DNA of 64,000 bases from positions 1 to 64,000 of the forward strand of contig CAJUNJ010000001.1 in NCBI GenBank assembly GCA_910587825.1, read 5' to 3'. This DNA comes from an uncultured Christensenellaceae bacterium (lineage in GTDB: Bacteria; Bacillota; Clostridia; Christensenellales; Borkfalkiaceae). Each line of letters opens with the position of its first letter. Within the stretch, counting starts at the first letter, position 1. Positions 43,798-53,359 of this stretch are shown here, piece by piece. The position numbers and the translations under genes are program-made. The notes below the pieces were generated by a model, which was given only the letters and a program-made list of their open reading frames with translations, did no database searches and was not told the origin of the DNA.

Positions 43798-44235
43798 TTA
43801 TATTTCATAAATAATAGTTACAGGTCCGTCATTGAACTGTTGAATCTTCATATCCGCGCCGAACTCGCCGAGTTTAACTTTCAAACCGACTTGACAGAGC
43901 TTGCTTTCAAGATATTTATAAATTTTAAGCGCAAGCGCAGGTTCTTCGGCTTGAATAAAACTTGGACGGTTGCCATGAGAACAGTCGCCGTAAAGCGTAA
44001 ACTGTGAAATTAACATAATCTCACCGCCCACGTCAGACACAGACAAGTTCATTTTACCGTTAACGTCTTCGAATATGCGCAGTTTGGAAATCTTCTTTGC
44101 CATAAGGTCGGCATGGTTAAAGCTATCACCGCGACCTATGCCGATATAGACGGCAAGTCCGAACGGAATTTCCGAAATAAGTCTGCCGTCAACTGTAACA
44201 GAAGTATGCTTTACACGCTGTATTACAGCTTTCAA
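43798..44235 (-). CDS. dtd: D-aminoacyl-tRNA deacylase
   Basis: Hydrolyses D-amino acids (and Gly on tRNA-Ala) from mischarged tRNA in the cytoplasm. The 145-residue protein starts MKAVIQRV, has the catalytic LISQFTLYGD and ends with NDGPVTIIYEI in place of the NxGPVT signature, so one position is changed (Asp at the middle residue). Translation appears to begin at a TTG immediately after the efp stop (TAATTG), with GAGAGTAGG just upstream, suggesting coupled translation. Confidence 0.93.
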   Translation of the reverse strand: MKAVIQRVKHTSVTVDGRLISEIPFGLAVYIGIGRGDSFNHADLMAKKISKLRIFEDVNGKMNLSVSDVGGEIMLISQFTLYGDCSHGNRPSFIQAEEPALALKIYKYLESKLCQVGLKVKLGEFGADMKIQQFNDGPVTIIYEI

Positions 44236-44811
44236 TTATTTGCCTACTCTCGACATATATTCGCCCGTACGCGTATCGATGCGGATAACTTCGCCCTCTT
44301 CTACGAACATGGGAACCTGAATTGTCGCACCCGTTTCCACAACGGCATTCTTCAACGCATTGGTTGCCGTATTGCCCTTGACGCCCGGTTCGCATTCGGT
44401 AATTTTAAGCTCAACAAAGTTTTCGGGTTCAACCGAGAAAGCAGTACCTTTAAGGAATTTAATGGTGACCGTATCGTTCTCCTTAATGTATTTAAGCGCA
44501 TCCTCTACCTGTCCGAGATTGAGCGTAATCATATCAAACGTATCGGGATCCATAAAATAATAGAACTCGCCGTCGGTATAAGAATAGGTCATCTTCTTGG
44601 TTTCAACCTGAGCTGTTTCAAGCTTTGCGGTAGGGTTGAAAGTTATATCCGAAAGAACCTGTCCCGTAACGACGTTTTTAAGCGTCGTTCTTACGAATGC
44701 GGCGCCCTTGCCGGGTTTTACATGCTGGAACTCCGTAACCGTATAAACGCCCTTACCGTTATACTCAAAAGTGCTGCCCTTTCTGATGTCGCCTGCTAAA
44801 ATCGATGCCAT
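44236..44811 (-). CDS. efp: Elongation factor P
   Basis: Promotes peptide-bond formation at polyproline stalls. A 191-residue three-domain protein: KOW-like domain 1 with the tip loop KPGKG (K35 is the position modified in other bacteria), the OB domain with DPDTFDM, and the second OB domain ending in IRIDTRTGEYMSRV. The modification enzyme is not encoded here. AAAAGGAG precedes ATG 44811. It lies in the pepP-efp-dtd unit, a common efp context in Bacillota. Confidence 0.97.
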   Translation of the reverse strand: MASILAGDIRKGSTFEYNGKGVYTVTEFQHVKPGKGAAFVRTTLKNVVTGQVLSDITFNPTAKLETAQVETKKMTYSYTDGEFYYFMDPDTFDMITLNLGQVEDALKYIKENDTVTIKFLKGTAFSVEPENFVELKITECEPGVKGNTATNALKNAVVETGATIQVPMFVEEGEVIRIDTRTGEYMSRVGK

Positions 44812-44865
44812 AAATATATCTCCTTTTAATAACGCAATAATCTTAATGGATTGTTGCGGGTTTTA

Positions 44866-45915
44866 CTATAAAATTAATAATTTTTTATCCGAATCGGTAA
44901 GACTGATTATTTTACCGTCTTCAAGCATTACCGTATCTTCTATCCTTATACCGAACTTACCTTCGAGGTAAACCCCCGGTTCATCAGAGAATACCATTCC
45001 GTTTTTAAGCTTGTCCTGCCCCTTGGGTGAAATAAAAGGAAATTCGTGGATATTTATGCCTATGCCGTGTCCTAACGAATGGGTAAACAGCTTATCAAGT
45101 CCGTATTCCTTTAAAAAATCTCTTGCCAAAGCGTCTACCTGCAAACCCGTCATACCGTCGGTCGCCTTTTGCTTAACAAGCATATGAGCCGTCAAAACTC
45201 TACCGTAAACTTCTTTAAACTCTTCGTGCTTTCCGTCGTCGCCGAAAAGGAAAGTTCTCGTACAGTCGGAACAGTATCCGTTATATTTACAACCGAAATC
45301 TATTAAGACAATATCCCCGAATTTAAGCTTTCTGTCGCCCGTTTCGTGATGAGGCACGCTTGAATTTTCGCCAAACGCAACTATTGTATCAAAGCTCGTT
45401 CCGCTTGCGCCGTTTGTGCGCATTAAAAATTCAAGATGTGCGGCGACCTCGTTTTCGCTCATACCCTCTTTTATTAAAGGCAGAAGTCCGACAAAAGACT
45501 TATCGGCTATCTCGCACGCCTTCTTGATATTTTCTTTCTCCGAAGCACCTTTGACAGCCATAGCCGACACGAATGCGGGCAAACTGTCAACTATTTCGTG
45601 TCCAGCGTTCTTCAACTTTTCATAAACGGGATAAAAAGTTTTATCTAACGGTATTGCAATCTGTTTATAATTTTTAATAATATTTTCAAGCGGCGCTTCG
45701 TACTGCCTTACCGCAATATCCGTTCCCGTAAGCGCGTTTTTTGCCCCTTCGAGATAACGGCTGTCCGTATAAAACACGTTGCCGTCTTTGTCGGAAAGCA
45801 CATAACCGAACGATGTTGAAAAACCCGTAAGATATTTACGCAAATCGGAAGCTTCCGTCAAAACGGCTTCCGCCCCGACTGCTTTATAAATTTTTGACGC
45901 ATTTGATTCTTTCAT
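44866..45915 (-). CDS. pepP: Xaa-Pro aminopeptidase (M24)
   Basis: A cytoplasmic metallopeptidase removing N-terminal residues before proline. The 349-residue protein has a creatinase-like N-terminal domain (to about 110) and the pita-bread M24 domain. Its metal ligands lie in LIDFGCKYNGYCSDCTRTF, HSLGHGIGINIHEFP, FSDEPGVYLEG and GIRIEDTVML. ATG 45915 is preferred over a start at 45966: the promoter at 45935-45963 lies between them, so the longer frame could not be made from it. Pairing with efp is typical and both relate to proline peptides. Confidence 0.92.
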   Translation of the reverse strand: MKESNASKIYKAVGAEAVLTEASDLRKYLTGFSTSFGYVLSDKDGNVFYTDSRYLEGAKNALTGTDIAVRQYEAPLENIIKNYKQIAIPLDKTFYPVYEKLKNAGHEIVDSLPAFVSAMAVKGASEKENIKKACEIADKSFVGLLPLIKEGMSENEVAAHLEFLMRTNGASGTSFDTIVAFGENSSVPHHETGDRKLKFGDIVLIDFGCKYNGYCSDCTRTFLFGDDGKHEEFKEVYGRVLTAHMLVKQKATDGMTGLQVDALARDFLKEYGLDKLFTHSLGHGIGINIHEFPFISPKGQDKLKNGMVFSDEPGVYLEGKFGIRIEDTVMLEDGKIISLTDSDKKLLIL

Positions 45916-45934
45916 TCGAATTTTCCGTAATTTA

Positions 45935-45963
45935 ATTTTAACAAATTTTTTTTCAGATGTCAA
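45935..45963 (-). promoter_or_regulatory. Promoter of pepP-efp-dtd
   Basis: TTGACA (45958-45963), 17-bp spacer and TAAAAT (45935-45940) on the minus strand, partly overlapping the end of the nfo gene and about 20 bases before ATG 45915. Confidence 0.75.
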
Positions 45964-46822
45964 CACTTGAATATATACGTTTCATCTCAACTGCATCTTC
46001 CGCCTGAGTCCCCGCAGATTCGCTTACGATGTACGGTTCCAATTTAAGCTGTTTCAACGCTATTGCAAACGGTTCGAATTCCGGTCCGTATTGCGTATCC
46101 TCGAAAGTAAGGTGCTTTATCTCGCCTTTTGCGGCATACATTATCTTTGAAAAATGTACGTGGAAATGCTTTACTCTTTCGTAGCCGAGTTCAGAAATCA
46201 TATATTCGAGACGAGATTTGTAATCGCCTACTGTTTTAAGACTTCCGCCTTCTCTTGCGTTTATATGTCCGAAATCAACGGCGGGAAGATAAATTTTATC
46301 TATTTTGCATAACCCTACAACCTCTTCAAGCGTGCCTATCTGGGCAAGCTTACCCATAGTTTCCGGGCAAAAATACAAATCTTCAAAGCCGTTGAGATAA
46401 ATATAATCTCTCAATTTCTTCAATCTTTCGGCAGTGAGATTTACGGCGTCCTCCCTTGTAGCTTTGCCCTGTGCGGCGGGATGAAAAACCACCCGTTTTC
46501 CGCCGAAAAGTTTTAAATATTTTGCACTGTTTAAAACATAATTGTACGACTTGCCTGCGGCTTCGTCATCGGGGTTTGCAAAGTTTATAAAGTACGGCGC
46601 GTGTACGCTTATTTCGACTTCCGCCTGCGCGAAAGCCAAACCTATCTCTTCGGCTTTGCCTTCGGACAGAGTTATGCCTCTGCCGAACGAATATTCATAA
46701 CAGTTCAAGCCGAGATTTTTACAGTATTCGCCTGCTTCGGCGGTATGCTTATGTCCTTCGGCATAAAACTTTTCGCCGTTACCGCTCGGTCCGAATTTAA
46801 TCAATTTCACTGCCCCCGTCAA
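45953..46822 (-). CDS. nfo: Endonuclease IV-like AP endonuclease
   Basis: A TIM-barrel AP endonuclease of the Nfo family that cuts 5' of abasic sites and starts base-excision repair. Metal-binding blocks occur in order: SVHAPYF, RVVFHPAA, FCPETMG, AVDFGHINA, HFHVHFSKI and SESAGTQAEDAVEMK. The length of 289 residues is normal. The start is unclear: TTG 46822 or GTG 46810; both overlap the end of the DUF3267 gene, implying translational coupling. Confidence 0.85.
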   Translation of the reverse strand: MTGAVKLIKFGPSGNGEKFYAEGHKHTAEAGEYCKNLGLNCYEYSFGRGITLSEGKAEEIGLAFAQAEVEISVHAPYFINFANPDDEAAGKSYNYVLNSAKYLKLFGGKRVVFHPAAQGKATREDAVNLTAERLKKLRDYIYLNGFEDLYFCPETMGKLAQIGTLEEVVGLCKIDKIYLPAVDFGHINAREGGSLKTVGDYKSRLEYMISELGYERVKHFHVHFSKIMYAAKGEIKHLTFEDTQYGPEFEPFAIALKQLKLEPYIVSESAGTQAEDAVEMKRIYSSVDI

Positions 46823-47432
46823 TATCGTTAAAATTTTCCACTGTCTGCATTGCGGAAAGTTCTTCTTCCGTCTTTTTACGGTATACAGTCATTTCGGTAC
46901 CCGTATCTCGGACAAGAATGTTTTTAGGATAAGTAATCATTTTGTAAGTACAGAATAAATCTCCCGATGCGCCGGCGACATTGCCTATCTGTAACGCCCA
47001 TATTACCCAAAACCATATACCCGTATGAAAAAATACGGTTAAAACCGAAAAAACTATCCCCCAAACTACAAGCGGAGCAAGAGCTATCGCAATATAATGA
47101 GCCTTATCGAAAAATCCCGTACTGCCGGCATATGCCGCCCATCCGTTAAAACCGAAATTAAATTTGGCTTTGACCGAGATGCGCATTACAATTAAATGAG
47201 TCAATTCGTGCAGAACTATATAAAGTACGTAACTGACGAACATAACGACAACAGCTATTATGACTTCCGTACTGTTATCCGACCAACTATGGTCGATAAA
47301 ATATCCCGCGACAATCATAACAATCATAATTGCTAAAGACAGTCCGTTAACTATCCAGAACTGCTTTTTGTTATGCATTAAGTCGATTTTATCCAAATAG
47401 ACGTAATCTTCCGGTAGGCTGCCAAAACACAT
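46797..47432 (-). CDS. DUF3267 putative membrane zinc peptidase
   Basis: A 211-residue membrane protein with four or five helices. The first pair flanks VLHELTHLIVM, an HExxH-type zinc-protease motif. A later DLFCTYKMITYP block resembles the other half of the DUF3267 signature. Substrates of this family are generally unknown. It overlaps the nfo start by 26 bases and follows ribF by 3 bases. Confidence 0.85.
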   Translation of the reverse strand: MCFGSLPEDYVYLDKIDLMHNKKQFWIVNGLSLAIMIVMIVAGYFIDHSWSDNSTEVIIAVVVMFVSYVLYIVLHELTHLIVMRISVKAKFNFGFNGWAAYAGSTGFFDKAHYIAIALAPLVVWGIVFSVLTVFFHTGIWFWVIWALQIGNVAGASGDLFCTYKMITYPKNILVRDTGTEMTVYRKKTEEELSAMQTVENFNDIDGGSEID

Positions 47433-47435
47433 AAT

Positions 47436-48335
47436 TTAAACCTTTAATTTCGCCTGCTTCAAATCTATTTTAAGCTGGGCGGTCAAGTCTTCCGCGCTTT
47501 CGAATTTTACTATATCCCTTATGTATTCGACAAATTCCACGGTTACGCTTCTACCGTAAAGCGTACCGACAAAACCGTCGAGATAGGCTTCAAGAACCGA
47601 ACTCTGTTCGTTAAAAGTCGGGCGGGGTCCGTAATTTGCAATGCCTATAAATTCTTCTTCGCCTACAATGCACTTGACTTTGTAAACGCCTTTTTTTACT
47701 TCGACTTTATCAACGGGATATTTCATATTTACGGTAGGAAAACCGACAACCTTTTTACCCCTGTTCGCACCCTCGATTACAAAGCCCGTCACCGAATAAT
47801 TTCTGCCTAAAAATGCACCTGCTTTGACAAGATTGCCCTGTTCGATATAATTTTTTATAGCGGTAGTACTTACCTTTTCACCGACGTAAGTTACGTCTTT
47901 AACCTGCATATACCAGACGCCGTTTTCCTCGTCTTCCGCATATGCCTTTAAGGTTGCCGACTTACCCTTTGCTTCACAACCGAAGCGGAAGTCCCTTCCG
48001 CTCATATAGGCTTTTATATTGAGCTTGTTTTCAAGATTTTCCAAAAATTCGCTTGCGCCGGTCTTCTTGAATTCTTCCGTATAATCTATTGCAAGTATAA
48101 ATTTTACGTTGTACTGTTCGAGAAGCTTCTGCTTTTCTTCGAAGTTGCACACCTGCCGCCCGCCCTTTCCGCCGACAAACATCATTACGCCCAAATCAAG
48201 ACCGTTGATTTTTGCCTGTAATTTGGCTTTTTTAAGCAGTTCCGCATGTCCGATATGTATTGCGTCAAAACACCCCAATACCAGCAGACAGGGAAAAGTG
48301 TACTCGTCTTCATTGTACTTAATGATTTCTAACAT
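47436..48335 (-). CDS. ribF: Bifunctional riboflavin kinase / FAD synthetase
   Basis: Converts riboflavin to FMN and FMN to FAD in the cytoplasm. The N-terminal nucleotidyltransferase has GCFDAIHIGH (about 21-30) and STTAIKNYI; the C-terminal flavokinase has GANRGKKVVGFPTVNM, GVYKV and NYGPRPTF. The length (299 aa) is normal. Its ATG overlaps the truB stop (ATGTTAG). The truB-ribF pair is conserved in Bacillota. Confidence 0.96.
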   Translation of the reverse strand: MLEIIKYNEDEYTFPCLLVLGCFDAIHIGHAELLKKAKLQAKINGLDLGVMMFVGGKGGRQVCNFEEKQKLLEQYNVKFILAIDYTEEFKKTGASEFLENLENKLNIKAYMSGRDFRFGCEAKGKSATLKAYAEDEENGVWYMQVKDVTYVGEKVSTTAIKNYIEQGNLVKAGAFLGRNYSVTGFVIEGANRGKKVVGFPTVNMKYPVDKVEVKKGVYKVKCIVGEEEFIGIANYGPRPTFNEQSSVLEAYLDGFVGTLYGRSVTVEFVEYIRDIVKFESAEDLTAQLKIDLKQAKLKV

Positions 48336-49177
48336 AATTTTGTCCTAACCTTTAAAATATTATGTTTAACTTCCGAAAGCCCGTAAAAGGAACGGTCGTT
48401 ACGAAAAATTTTATAAATTCCATCCGGCAAACAGGTATGGACGGTGAGTCCGTTAAACAGTTTCCTGTCTTCATCTGCCGACGGTATTATACTTTCATAA
48501 GGCAACACGCTTTGCGTTTCAATGAGATAATCTTTGACGTTACCGCCGTTAAGCTTTTCTGTCGCAACGGAATTTTCTATTGAAAATATACCGCTCTTAG
48601 TCCTGACAAGACCGCTCATAACCGCGCAAGTGTTCAGCTTTGCACCCAAATCACGGGCAATGGAACGGATATAAGTTCCGCCCCCGCATTCTATTTCAAA
48701 AGAAAAAGTATTTTTATTTATGCGGTCAAGTAATTTCACCGAATATATGTTGACTTTTTTAGACGGTAATTCGAATTCAATGCCGGCCCTTGCCAGTTGA
48801 TAACAACGTTTCCCGCCGATGTTCTTTGCGCTGAACTTGGGCGCAACCTGCATAACTTCACCGCACATTTCCGGAAGACAGGCTTGTATTTCATTTTCCG
48901 ACGGAACGTAACCGCCAGTTTTAAGTAACGTTCCCGTTGTATCCAAAGTATCGCTGTCCGTACCGAATTCAAACCGAGCCACGTAAGTCTTGCGCTTATC
49001 GAGAAAATAGTCGAATAACCTACACGCGTTACCCACGGCAACGGGCAACACACCGCTTGCCATAGGGTCAAGCGTACCCATATGTCCGCACGGCGTACCC
49101 GTGAGCCGTTTAATTATATTTACTTCACGGGCAGAACTTGCACCCGCGCATTTGTTGACATTTATAAAACCGTTCAT
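48329..49177 (-). CDS. truB: tRNA pseudouridine-55 synthase
   Basis: Makes pseudouridine 55 in the T-loop of tRNAs. The 282-residue protein has the catalytic aspartate D37 in GHMGTLDPMASG, the KTYVARFEFG strand and GTYIRSIARDLG. It overlaps nrnA by four bases (ATGA) and ribF by seven. It is notable next to the tRNA-Gly of this window, which has C instead of U at position 55 and so could not be its substrate. Confidence 0.96.
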   Translation of the reverse strand: MNGFINVNKCAGASSAREVNIIKRLTGTPCGHMGTLDPMASGVLPVAVGNACRLFDYFLDKRKTYVARFEFGTDSDTLDTTGTLLKTGGYVPSENEIQACLPEMCGEVMQVAPKFSAKNIGGKRCYQLARAGIEFELPSKKVNIYSVKLLDRINKNTFSFEIECGGGTYIRSIARDLGAKLNTCAVMSGLVRTKSGIFSIENSVATEKLNGGNVKDYLIETQSVLPYESIIPSADEDRKLFNGLTVHTCLPDGIYKIFRNDRSFYGLSEVKHNILKVRTKLC

Positions 49178-50136
49178 AAATTCTGATAAACGGCATAAGT
49201 AACCTTTTCGATTACTTCTTCAAGTTCACCGCTCAACATACAACCGCTTGCAAGAATGTGTCCGCCGCCGCCGAATGCCGAAGCAACTGCATTGACATTG
49301 ACTTTGCCCTTGCTGCGAAGTGAAATTTTATATTGGCGTTTCTTGACTTCCATCATTGACACCGACACTTCGACGCCGTCCACAGTCAAAGGAAAATCTA
49401 CAAATCCTTCGGTAACGCTTTTGTCCGCGCCCGTTTTTGCAAGGTCATCCTGCGTGGTAACTATAAACGTAAGCCTGTCGCCAAGCGCGAACCTAATATT
49501 TCCCATAACTCTGCCATACAGTAAAGCGCGCGTCTTGGGCTGTCGTCCATACATATTGTAATTGATAAGATTTACATCCGCACCCTTTGCGCGGAGTTTT
49601 GCGGCAATTAAAAAAGTTTTCTCACTTACGTCGCAGTGCGTAAAATTACCGCTGTCGGTAATCAGCCCTAACATCAAAAGATCTGCAATTTCTTTATTAA
49701 TTTCAAAACCGCTTTCAATAAGAACTTCCGTAAGCAGTTGACAGCTTGCCGGACATTCGTAAACATAATTATATTTTGCGAATCCCTTGTTGGATATATG
49801 GTGGTCGATATTTATCGTTGTACCAGCAAACTGGGTAAAAGTATCGTAAAACGTACCCATCCGCGAAGCGTCCGCACAGTCGACGCATATATAAGTGTCG
49901 TATTTATCAGGCGGCAAAATACACTTTACTTCTGCTACCGCACCCAAAAATCCAAATTTTTCGGGCGGTATATCTTCACAGCACATTACGGCTTTTTTTC
50001 CCTTACAGCGCAACGCAGACACAAGGGCAAGCCCTGCGCCGAGCGCGTCGCCGTCCGGTCTCGAATGGCAAAACACTGCAATCGTTTGCGACTTATTAAG
50101 TTGTTCCGCTATTTCCGCTATGCTGTTATTCGTCAT
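49174..50136 (-). CDS. nrnA: Oligoribonuclease / pAp phosphatase
   Basis: A DHH-DHHA1 phosphoesterase that degrades nanoRNAs and dephosphorylates pAp. The 320-residue protein has HSRPDGDALG (motif I), CVDCADASRMG (motif II), NIDHHISN (DHH) and the C-terminal FGGGGHILASG DHHA1 motif. ATG 50136 lies inside the rbfA end (stop at 50126) and is preferred over a TTG three codons upstream. Its position between rbfA and truB is typical of Bacillota. Confidence 0.94.
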   Translation of the reverse strand: MTNNSIAEIAEQLNKSQTIAVFCHSRPDGDALGAGLALVSALRCKGKKAVMCCEDIPPEKFGFLGAVAEVKCILPPDKYDTYICVDCADASRMGTFYDTFTQFAGTTINIDHHISNKGFAKYNYVYECPASCQLLTEVLIESGFEINKEIADLLMLGLITDSGNFTHCDVSEKTFLIAAKLRAKGADVNLINYNMYGRQPKTRALLYGRVMGNIRFALGDRLTFIVTTQDDLAKTGADKSVTEGFVDFPLTVDGVEVSVSMMEVKKRQYKISLRSKGKVNVNAVASAFGGGGHILASGCMLSGELEEVIEKVTYAVYQNL

Positions 50137-50494
50137 CTTTTTCAATATCGAGTCCGTTAAGTATTTTATCTATCTTCGCGCCGTACTCCATACTTTCATC
50201 GGTCAAAAATCTCAGTTCGGGAACGGTGCGTAAATGCATAACCTGCGAAAGCTCGTGACGGATATACCCTGCGTTATTCTTTATTATCTGAAAACTGTTT
50301 TTGCTTTTTTCCTCGTTCGTATCGAAAATGCTGAGATATATTTTCGCACTTTTAAGGTCGGGAGCGACGTCTGCTTCCGTCACGCTGATAATGGCGCTTA
50401 GTTCGGGAAATTTATTGCGGAGTTTGCCTGAAATAACCGAAGATATTTCTTTTTGAAATTCGCCAGAAAGACGATTGCCTCTGCTGCCTTTCAT
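50126..50494 (-). CDS. rbfA: Ribosome-binding factor A
   Basis: A 122-residue KH-type factor needed for late 30S maturation. Typical features are a basic N-terminus, EISSVISGKLR, SVTEADVAPDLKSAKIYLS and LRTVPELRFLTDES. ATG 50494 has GGGGAG upstream; a longer frame to 50518 would touch the infB stop. Confidence 0.94.
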   Translation of the reverse strand: MKGSRGNRLSGEFQKEISSVISGKLRNKFPELSAIISVTEADVAPDLKSAKIYLSIFDTNEEKSKNSFQIIKNNAGYIRHELSQVMHLRTVPELRFLTDESMEYGAKIDKILNGLDIEKDDE

Positions 50495-50518
50495 ATCTTT
50501 ACTCCCCGATAACCGCAA

Positions 50519-53032
50519 TTAACCTGCGGCTATCTGTTCGATAATATAACATTCTATAATATCGCCTATTTTAATATCGTTAAAACCTTCTATCGCGCAA
50601 CCGCATTCAAAGCCGTATGCAACTTCCTTGACGTCGTCTTTAAAGCGTTTAAGCTGGTGAACATTTCCCTCCACCACAAGAACGTCGTCTCTGTAAATAC
50701 GCAATTTACCGCCGCGAACAATTTTACCGTCAAGAACGTAACAGCCTGCAATATTGCCTACGCCAGTAATTTTGAACGTCTGGCGTACTTCGCACTTGCC
50801 GAGATAAATTTCGTGGAATTTGGGTGCAAGCATACCTTTAAGCGCGGCTTCCATATCGTCAAGCAAATCGTAAATTATACGGTAACTTCTTACATCTACT
50901 TTGCTTCTTTCCGCAAGTGCTTTTGCCTTTGCGTCGGGACGCACGTTAAAGCCTAAAATAATCGCATTCGAGGAATCGGCAAGCATTACGTCGGTTTCCG
51001 TAATCGCGCCCGCACCGCTGTGTATAACTTTGACTTGAACTTCTTCGTTGGAAAGTTTAACAACCGACTGTTTAACTGCTTCCACAGACCCTTGAACGTC
51101 GCCCTTTATGATAAGGTTAAGCGTCTTCAAATTCCCGCCTTCTATCATACCGAACATTTCTTCGAGAGATACTTTGGAAGCCGACTTAATCATAGCGTCG
51201 CTTGCCTTTCTCTTTCTCTCTTCGATGACTTCTTTCATAAGCGCCTGCGATACGGCAAAGATTGAATCACCCGAATTGGGAACTTCTTCGAGGCCGAGAA
51301 CGTTTACAGCCATTGAAGGTCCCGCTTCTTTTACGGTTTTACCGCTGTCGTCTATCATTGCACGTACTCTGCCTGTAACCGTACCTGAAATGAGATTATC
51401 GCCTGTATGAAGCGTGCCGTTCTGGACAAGAACGGTTGCAACAGGTCCCTTGCCCTTATCAAGACGCGCTTCAATAACGACGCCGCGCGCCTCTCTTTCG
51501 GGGTTGGCAAGCAACTCTTTCATTTCTGCCGAAAGTAACAGACTTTCAAGCAAAGTATCTATTCCTTCGCCCGTCTTGCAGGATATGGGACAAATCATTG
51601 TGTCGCCACCCCATTCTTCGGGTACAAGTCCGTAATTTGTAAGATCTTGCTTAACCCTGTTGATGTCTGCGCCGGCTTTGTCTATTTTATTAACGGCAAC
51701 AATTATCTGGACGCCTGCGGCTTTTGCATGGTTGATGGCTTCGACCGTCTGAGGCATTACGCCGTCGTCCGCCGCAACGACGAGAATTACAAAATCGGTA
51801 ACCTGCGCACCGCGTGCACGCATTGCCGTAAACGCTTCGTGTCCCGGAGTATCTATAAAAGTAATGCCTTTACCGTTCAACTTAACGGTATATGCGCCTA
51901 TATGCTGGGTTATCCCCCCTGCTTCTCCTGCGGCGGCGTTGGATTTTCTTATATAGTCGAGAAGCGAAGTCTTACCGTGGTCGACGTGACCCATAACCGT
52001 AACTACGGGAGCACGGGGAACAAGGCTTTCAATTTCTTCAACCGTATCCGCCTGTTTTTCGAAAAGCACTTCTTCCGCCGTCTTTTCGGGTTTGTATTCG
52101 AGTTCTATACCGAGTCCCGCCGCTATCAAAGCCGCGGTATCGTAATCGATTGACTCGTTAACGGTTTTCATTATTCCTTCCTTAAAGAGGCGTTTGGTTA
52201 TTTCAACGGCAGAAATCCCCAGCTTCTCGGAAAGTATTTTCAAAGGTATGTCGTTAGTTGTTACTACAGCGCGCTCGATTTTTATCATCTGCGAGTTCTG
52301 CTGTTTCTTATCCTTCTTCAAGCGCAGTTTTCTGTAACCGCTCTTGTTTTCGTCGAAATCTTCAATACTTGCGCCCTGCTGCTTTTGAAGCGCGCGCTTC
52401 GATACAGTGCGTCTTTCCTTTTCGACATACGTTCTTTCAAAGCTCTGCTTCTTCTTATCGGGGCCGAAGTTTTTGGTTTTTGCCGTCTGTGACGGCGCGA
52501 CGGAAGCCGCAGGCGAAGTTACTTTGCCTGTACCGGGTCTGTTTGGACGAGGCGCGTTGTTATTAAACGGCGCGGTACCGCGGACAGGGCGGTCTTTTTG
52601 TACCCTTTGATCGCGGTTAATAAACGTCTTATTTGCAGGCGCACGGTTGACTGCCGGTTGTGCGGGTGCGGGACGCTCTGCCTGTACGGTTTTGACAGGC
52701 TGAACGGGTTGAACGGGCTTAACGGGTTCTTTTTCTTCGGACTTTATTTTCTCCGCTTCCTTGGTCTGCTCGGCTTTAAGCTGTTCTTCTTTTGCCTGAC
52801 GTTCGGCTTCCTCTGCCGCGCGGCGAGCGGCTTCTTCCGCCGCAAGCTTCTCCGCGGCAAGTCTCTCTTCTTCTATTTTTTTAGCGAGCTTGGCATTTTC
52901 AAGTTCGGTCAACTTTTTAAGTATGTCGGAAATTTTCTTTTCCGCCGTTCCGACTTTTTTTGTAAGCTCCGCTACGGCGCCGCCTGAAATAAGCTTACCT
53001 ATATTTTCGATATTCTCGTATTTTTTTGCCAT
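50519..53032 (-). CDS. infB: Translation initiation factor IF-2
   Basis: A GTPase that brings initiator tRNA to the 30S subunit. In its 837 residues, a charged, Ala/Glu/Lys-rich coiled region (30-100) and a Pro/Asn-rich linker precede the IF2-N domain (about 255-315). The G domain follows with G1 GHVDHGKT (348-355), DTPGHE, NKID and a SCKTGEGI segment, then domains II, III and C2. All motifs are intact and the length is usual. Confidence 0.97.
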   Translation of the reverse strand: MAKKYENIENIGKLISGGAVAELTKKVGTAEKKISDILKKLTELENAKLAKKIEEERLAAEKLAAEEAARRAAEEAERQAKEEQLKAEQTKEAEKIKSEEKEPVKPVQPVQPVKTVQAERPAPAQPAVNRAPANKTFINRDQRVQKDRPVRGTAPFNNNAPRPNRPGTGKVTSPAASVAPSQTAKTKNFGPDKKKQSFERTYVEKERRTVSKRALQKQQGASIEDFDENKSGYRKLRLKKDKKQQNSQMIKIERAVVTTNDIPLKILSEKLGISAVEITKRLFKEGIMKTVNESIDYDTAALIAAGLGIELEYKPEKTAEEVLFEKQADTVEEIESLVPRAPVVTVMGHVDHGKTSLLDYIRKSNAAAGEAGGITQHIGAYTVKLNGKGITFIDTPGHEAFTAMRARGAQVTDFVILVVAADDGVMPQTVEAINHAKAAGVQIIVAVNKIDKAGADINRVKQDLTNYGLVPEEWGGDTMICPISCKTGEGIDTLLESLLLSAEMKELLANPEREARGVVIEARLDKGKGPVATVLVQNGTLHTGDNLISGTVTGRVRAMIDDSGKTVKEAGPSMAVNVLGLEEVPNSGDSIFAVSQALMKEVIEERKRKASDAMIKSASKVSLEEMFGMIEGGNLKTLNLIIKGDVQGSVEAVKQSVVKLSNEEVQVKVIHSGAGAITETDVMLADSSNAIILGFNVRPDAKAKALAERSKVDVRSYRIIYDLLDDMEAALKGMLAPKFHEIYLGKCEVRQTFKITGVGNIAGCYVLDGKIVRGGKLRIYRDDVLVVEGNVHQLKRFKDDVKEVAYGFECGCAIEGFNDIKIGDIIECYIIEQIAAG

Positions 53033-53035
53033 ATA

Positions 53036-53359
53036 CTATTCACCGCCTTCGATATATAATTCGCAGTCCGTATCTCCGCTGTTTAATATTGCGTCCGCAA
53101 GACTTTTATCTTTTATCGCAACTAACCGACATAGCGGTTTTTGTACGATCTCTTCAAAATTTCCGTTATAAACAATCAACGGGCAAGAAAATTTGTTTTT
53201 GAATTTTAAAGCGTATCTTAAAGAATTCTTTTTAGCTTTTCCGTCGAGTATCAGAAGCCGAACCCCGCCTTTCAGTGTGGCAATCGCATTCGATCCGAGC
53301 GTTATTTTACCCGATTTTATGCAAAAGCCGACATACGTTTTGACTTTACTTTGAACCAA
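53036..53359 (-). CDS. ylxQ: L7Ae-family RNA-binding protein YlxQ
   Basis: A 107-residue L7Ae/L30e-fold protein (KTYVGFCIKSGKITLG, a LLILDGKAKKNSLRYA helix and KPLCRLVAIKDKSLADAI). It probably binds kink-turn RNA. The start is best placed at TTG 53359, which has GGAGG six bases upstream and lies inside the last codons of rnpM, so the two are translationally coupled. Longer frames upstream run through rnpM and lack a ribosome site. Confidence 0.88.
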   Translation of the reverse strand: MVQSKVKTYVGFCIKSGKITLGSNAIATLKGGVRLLILDGKAKKNSLRYALKFKNKFSCPLIVYNGNFEEIVQKPLCRLVAIKDKSLADAILNSGDTDCELYIEGGE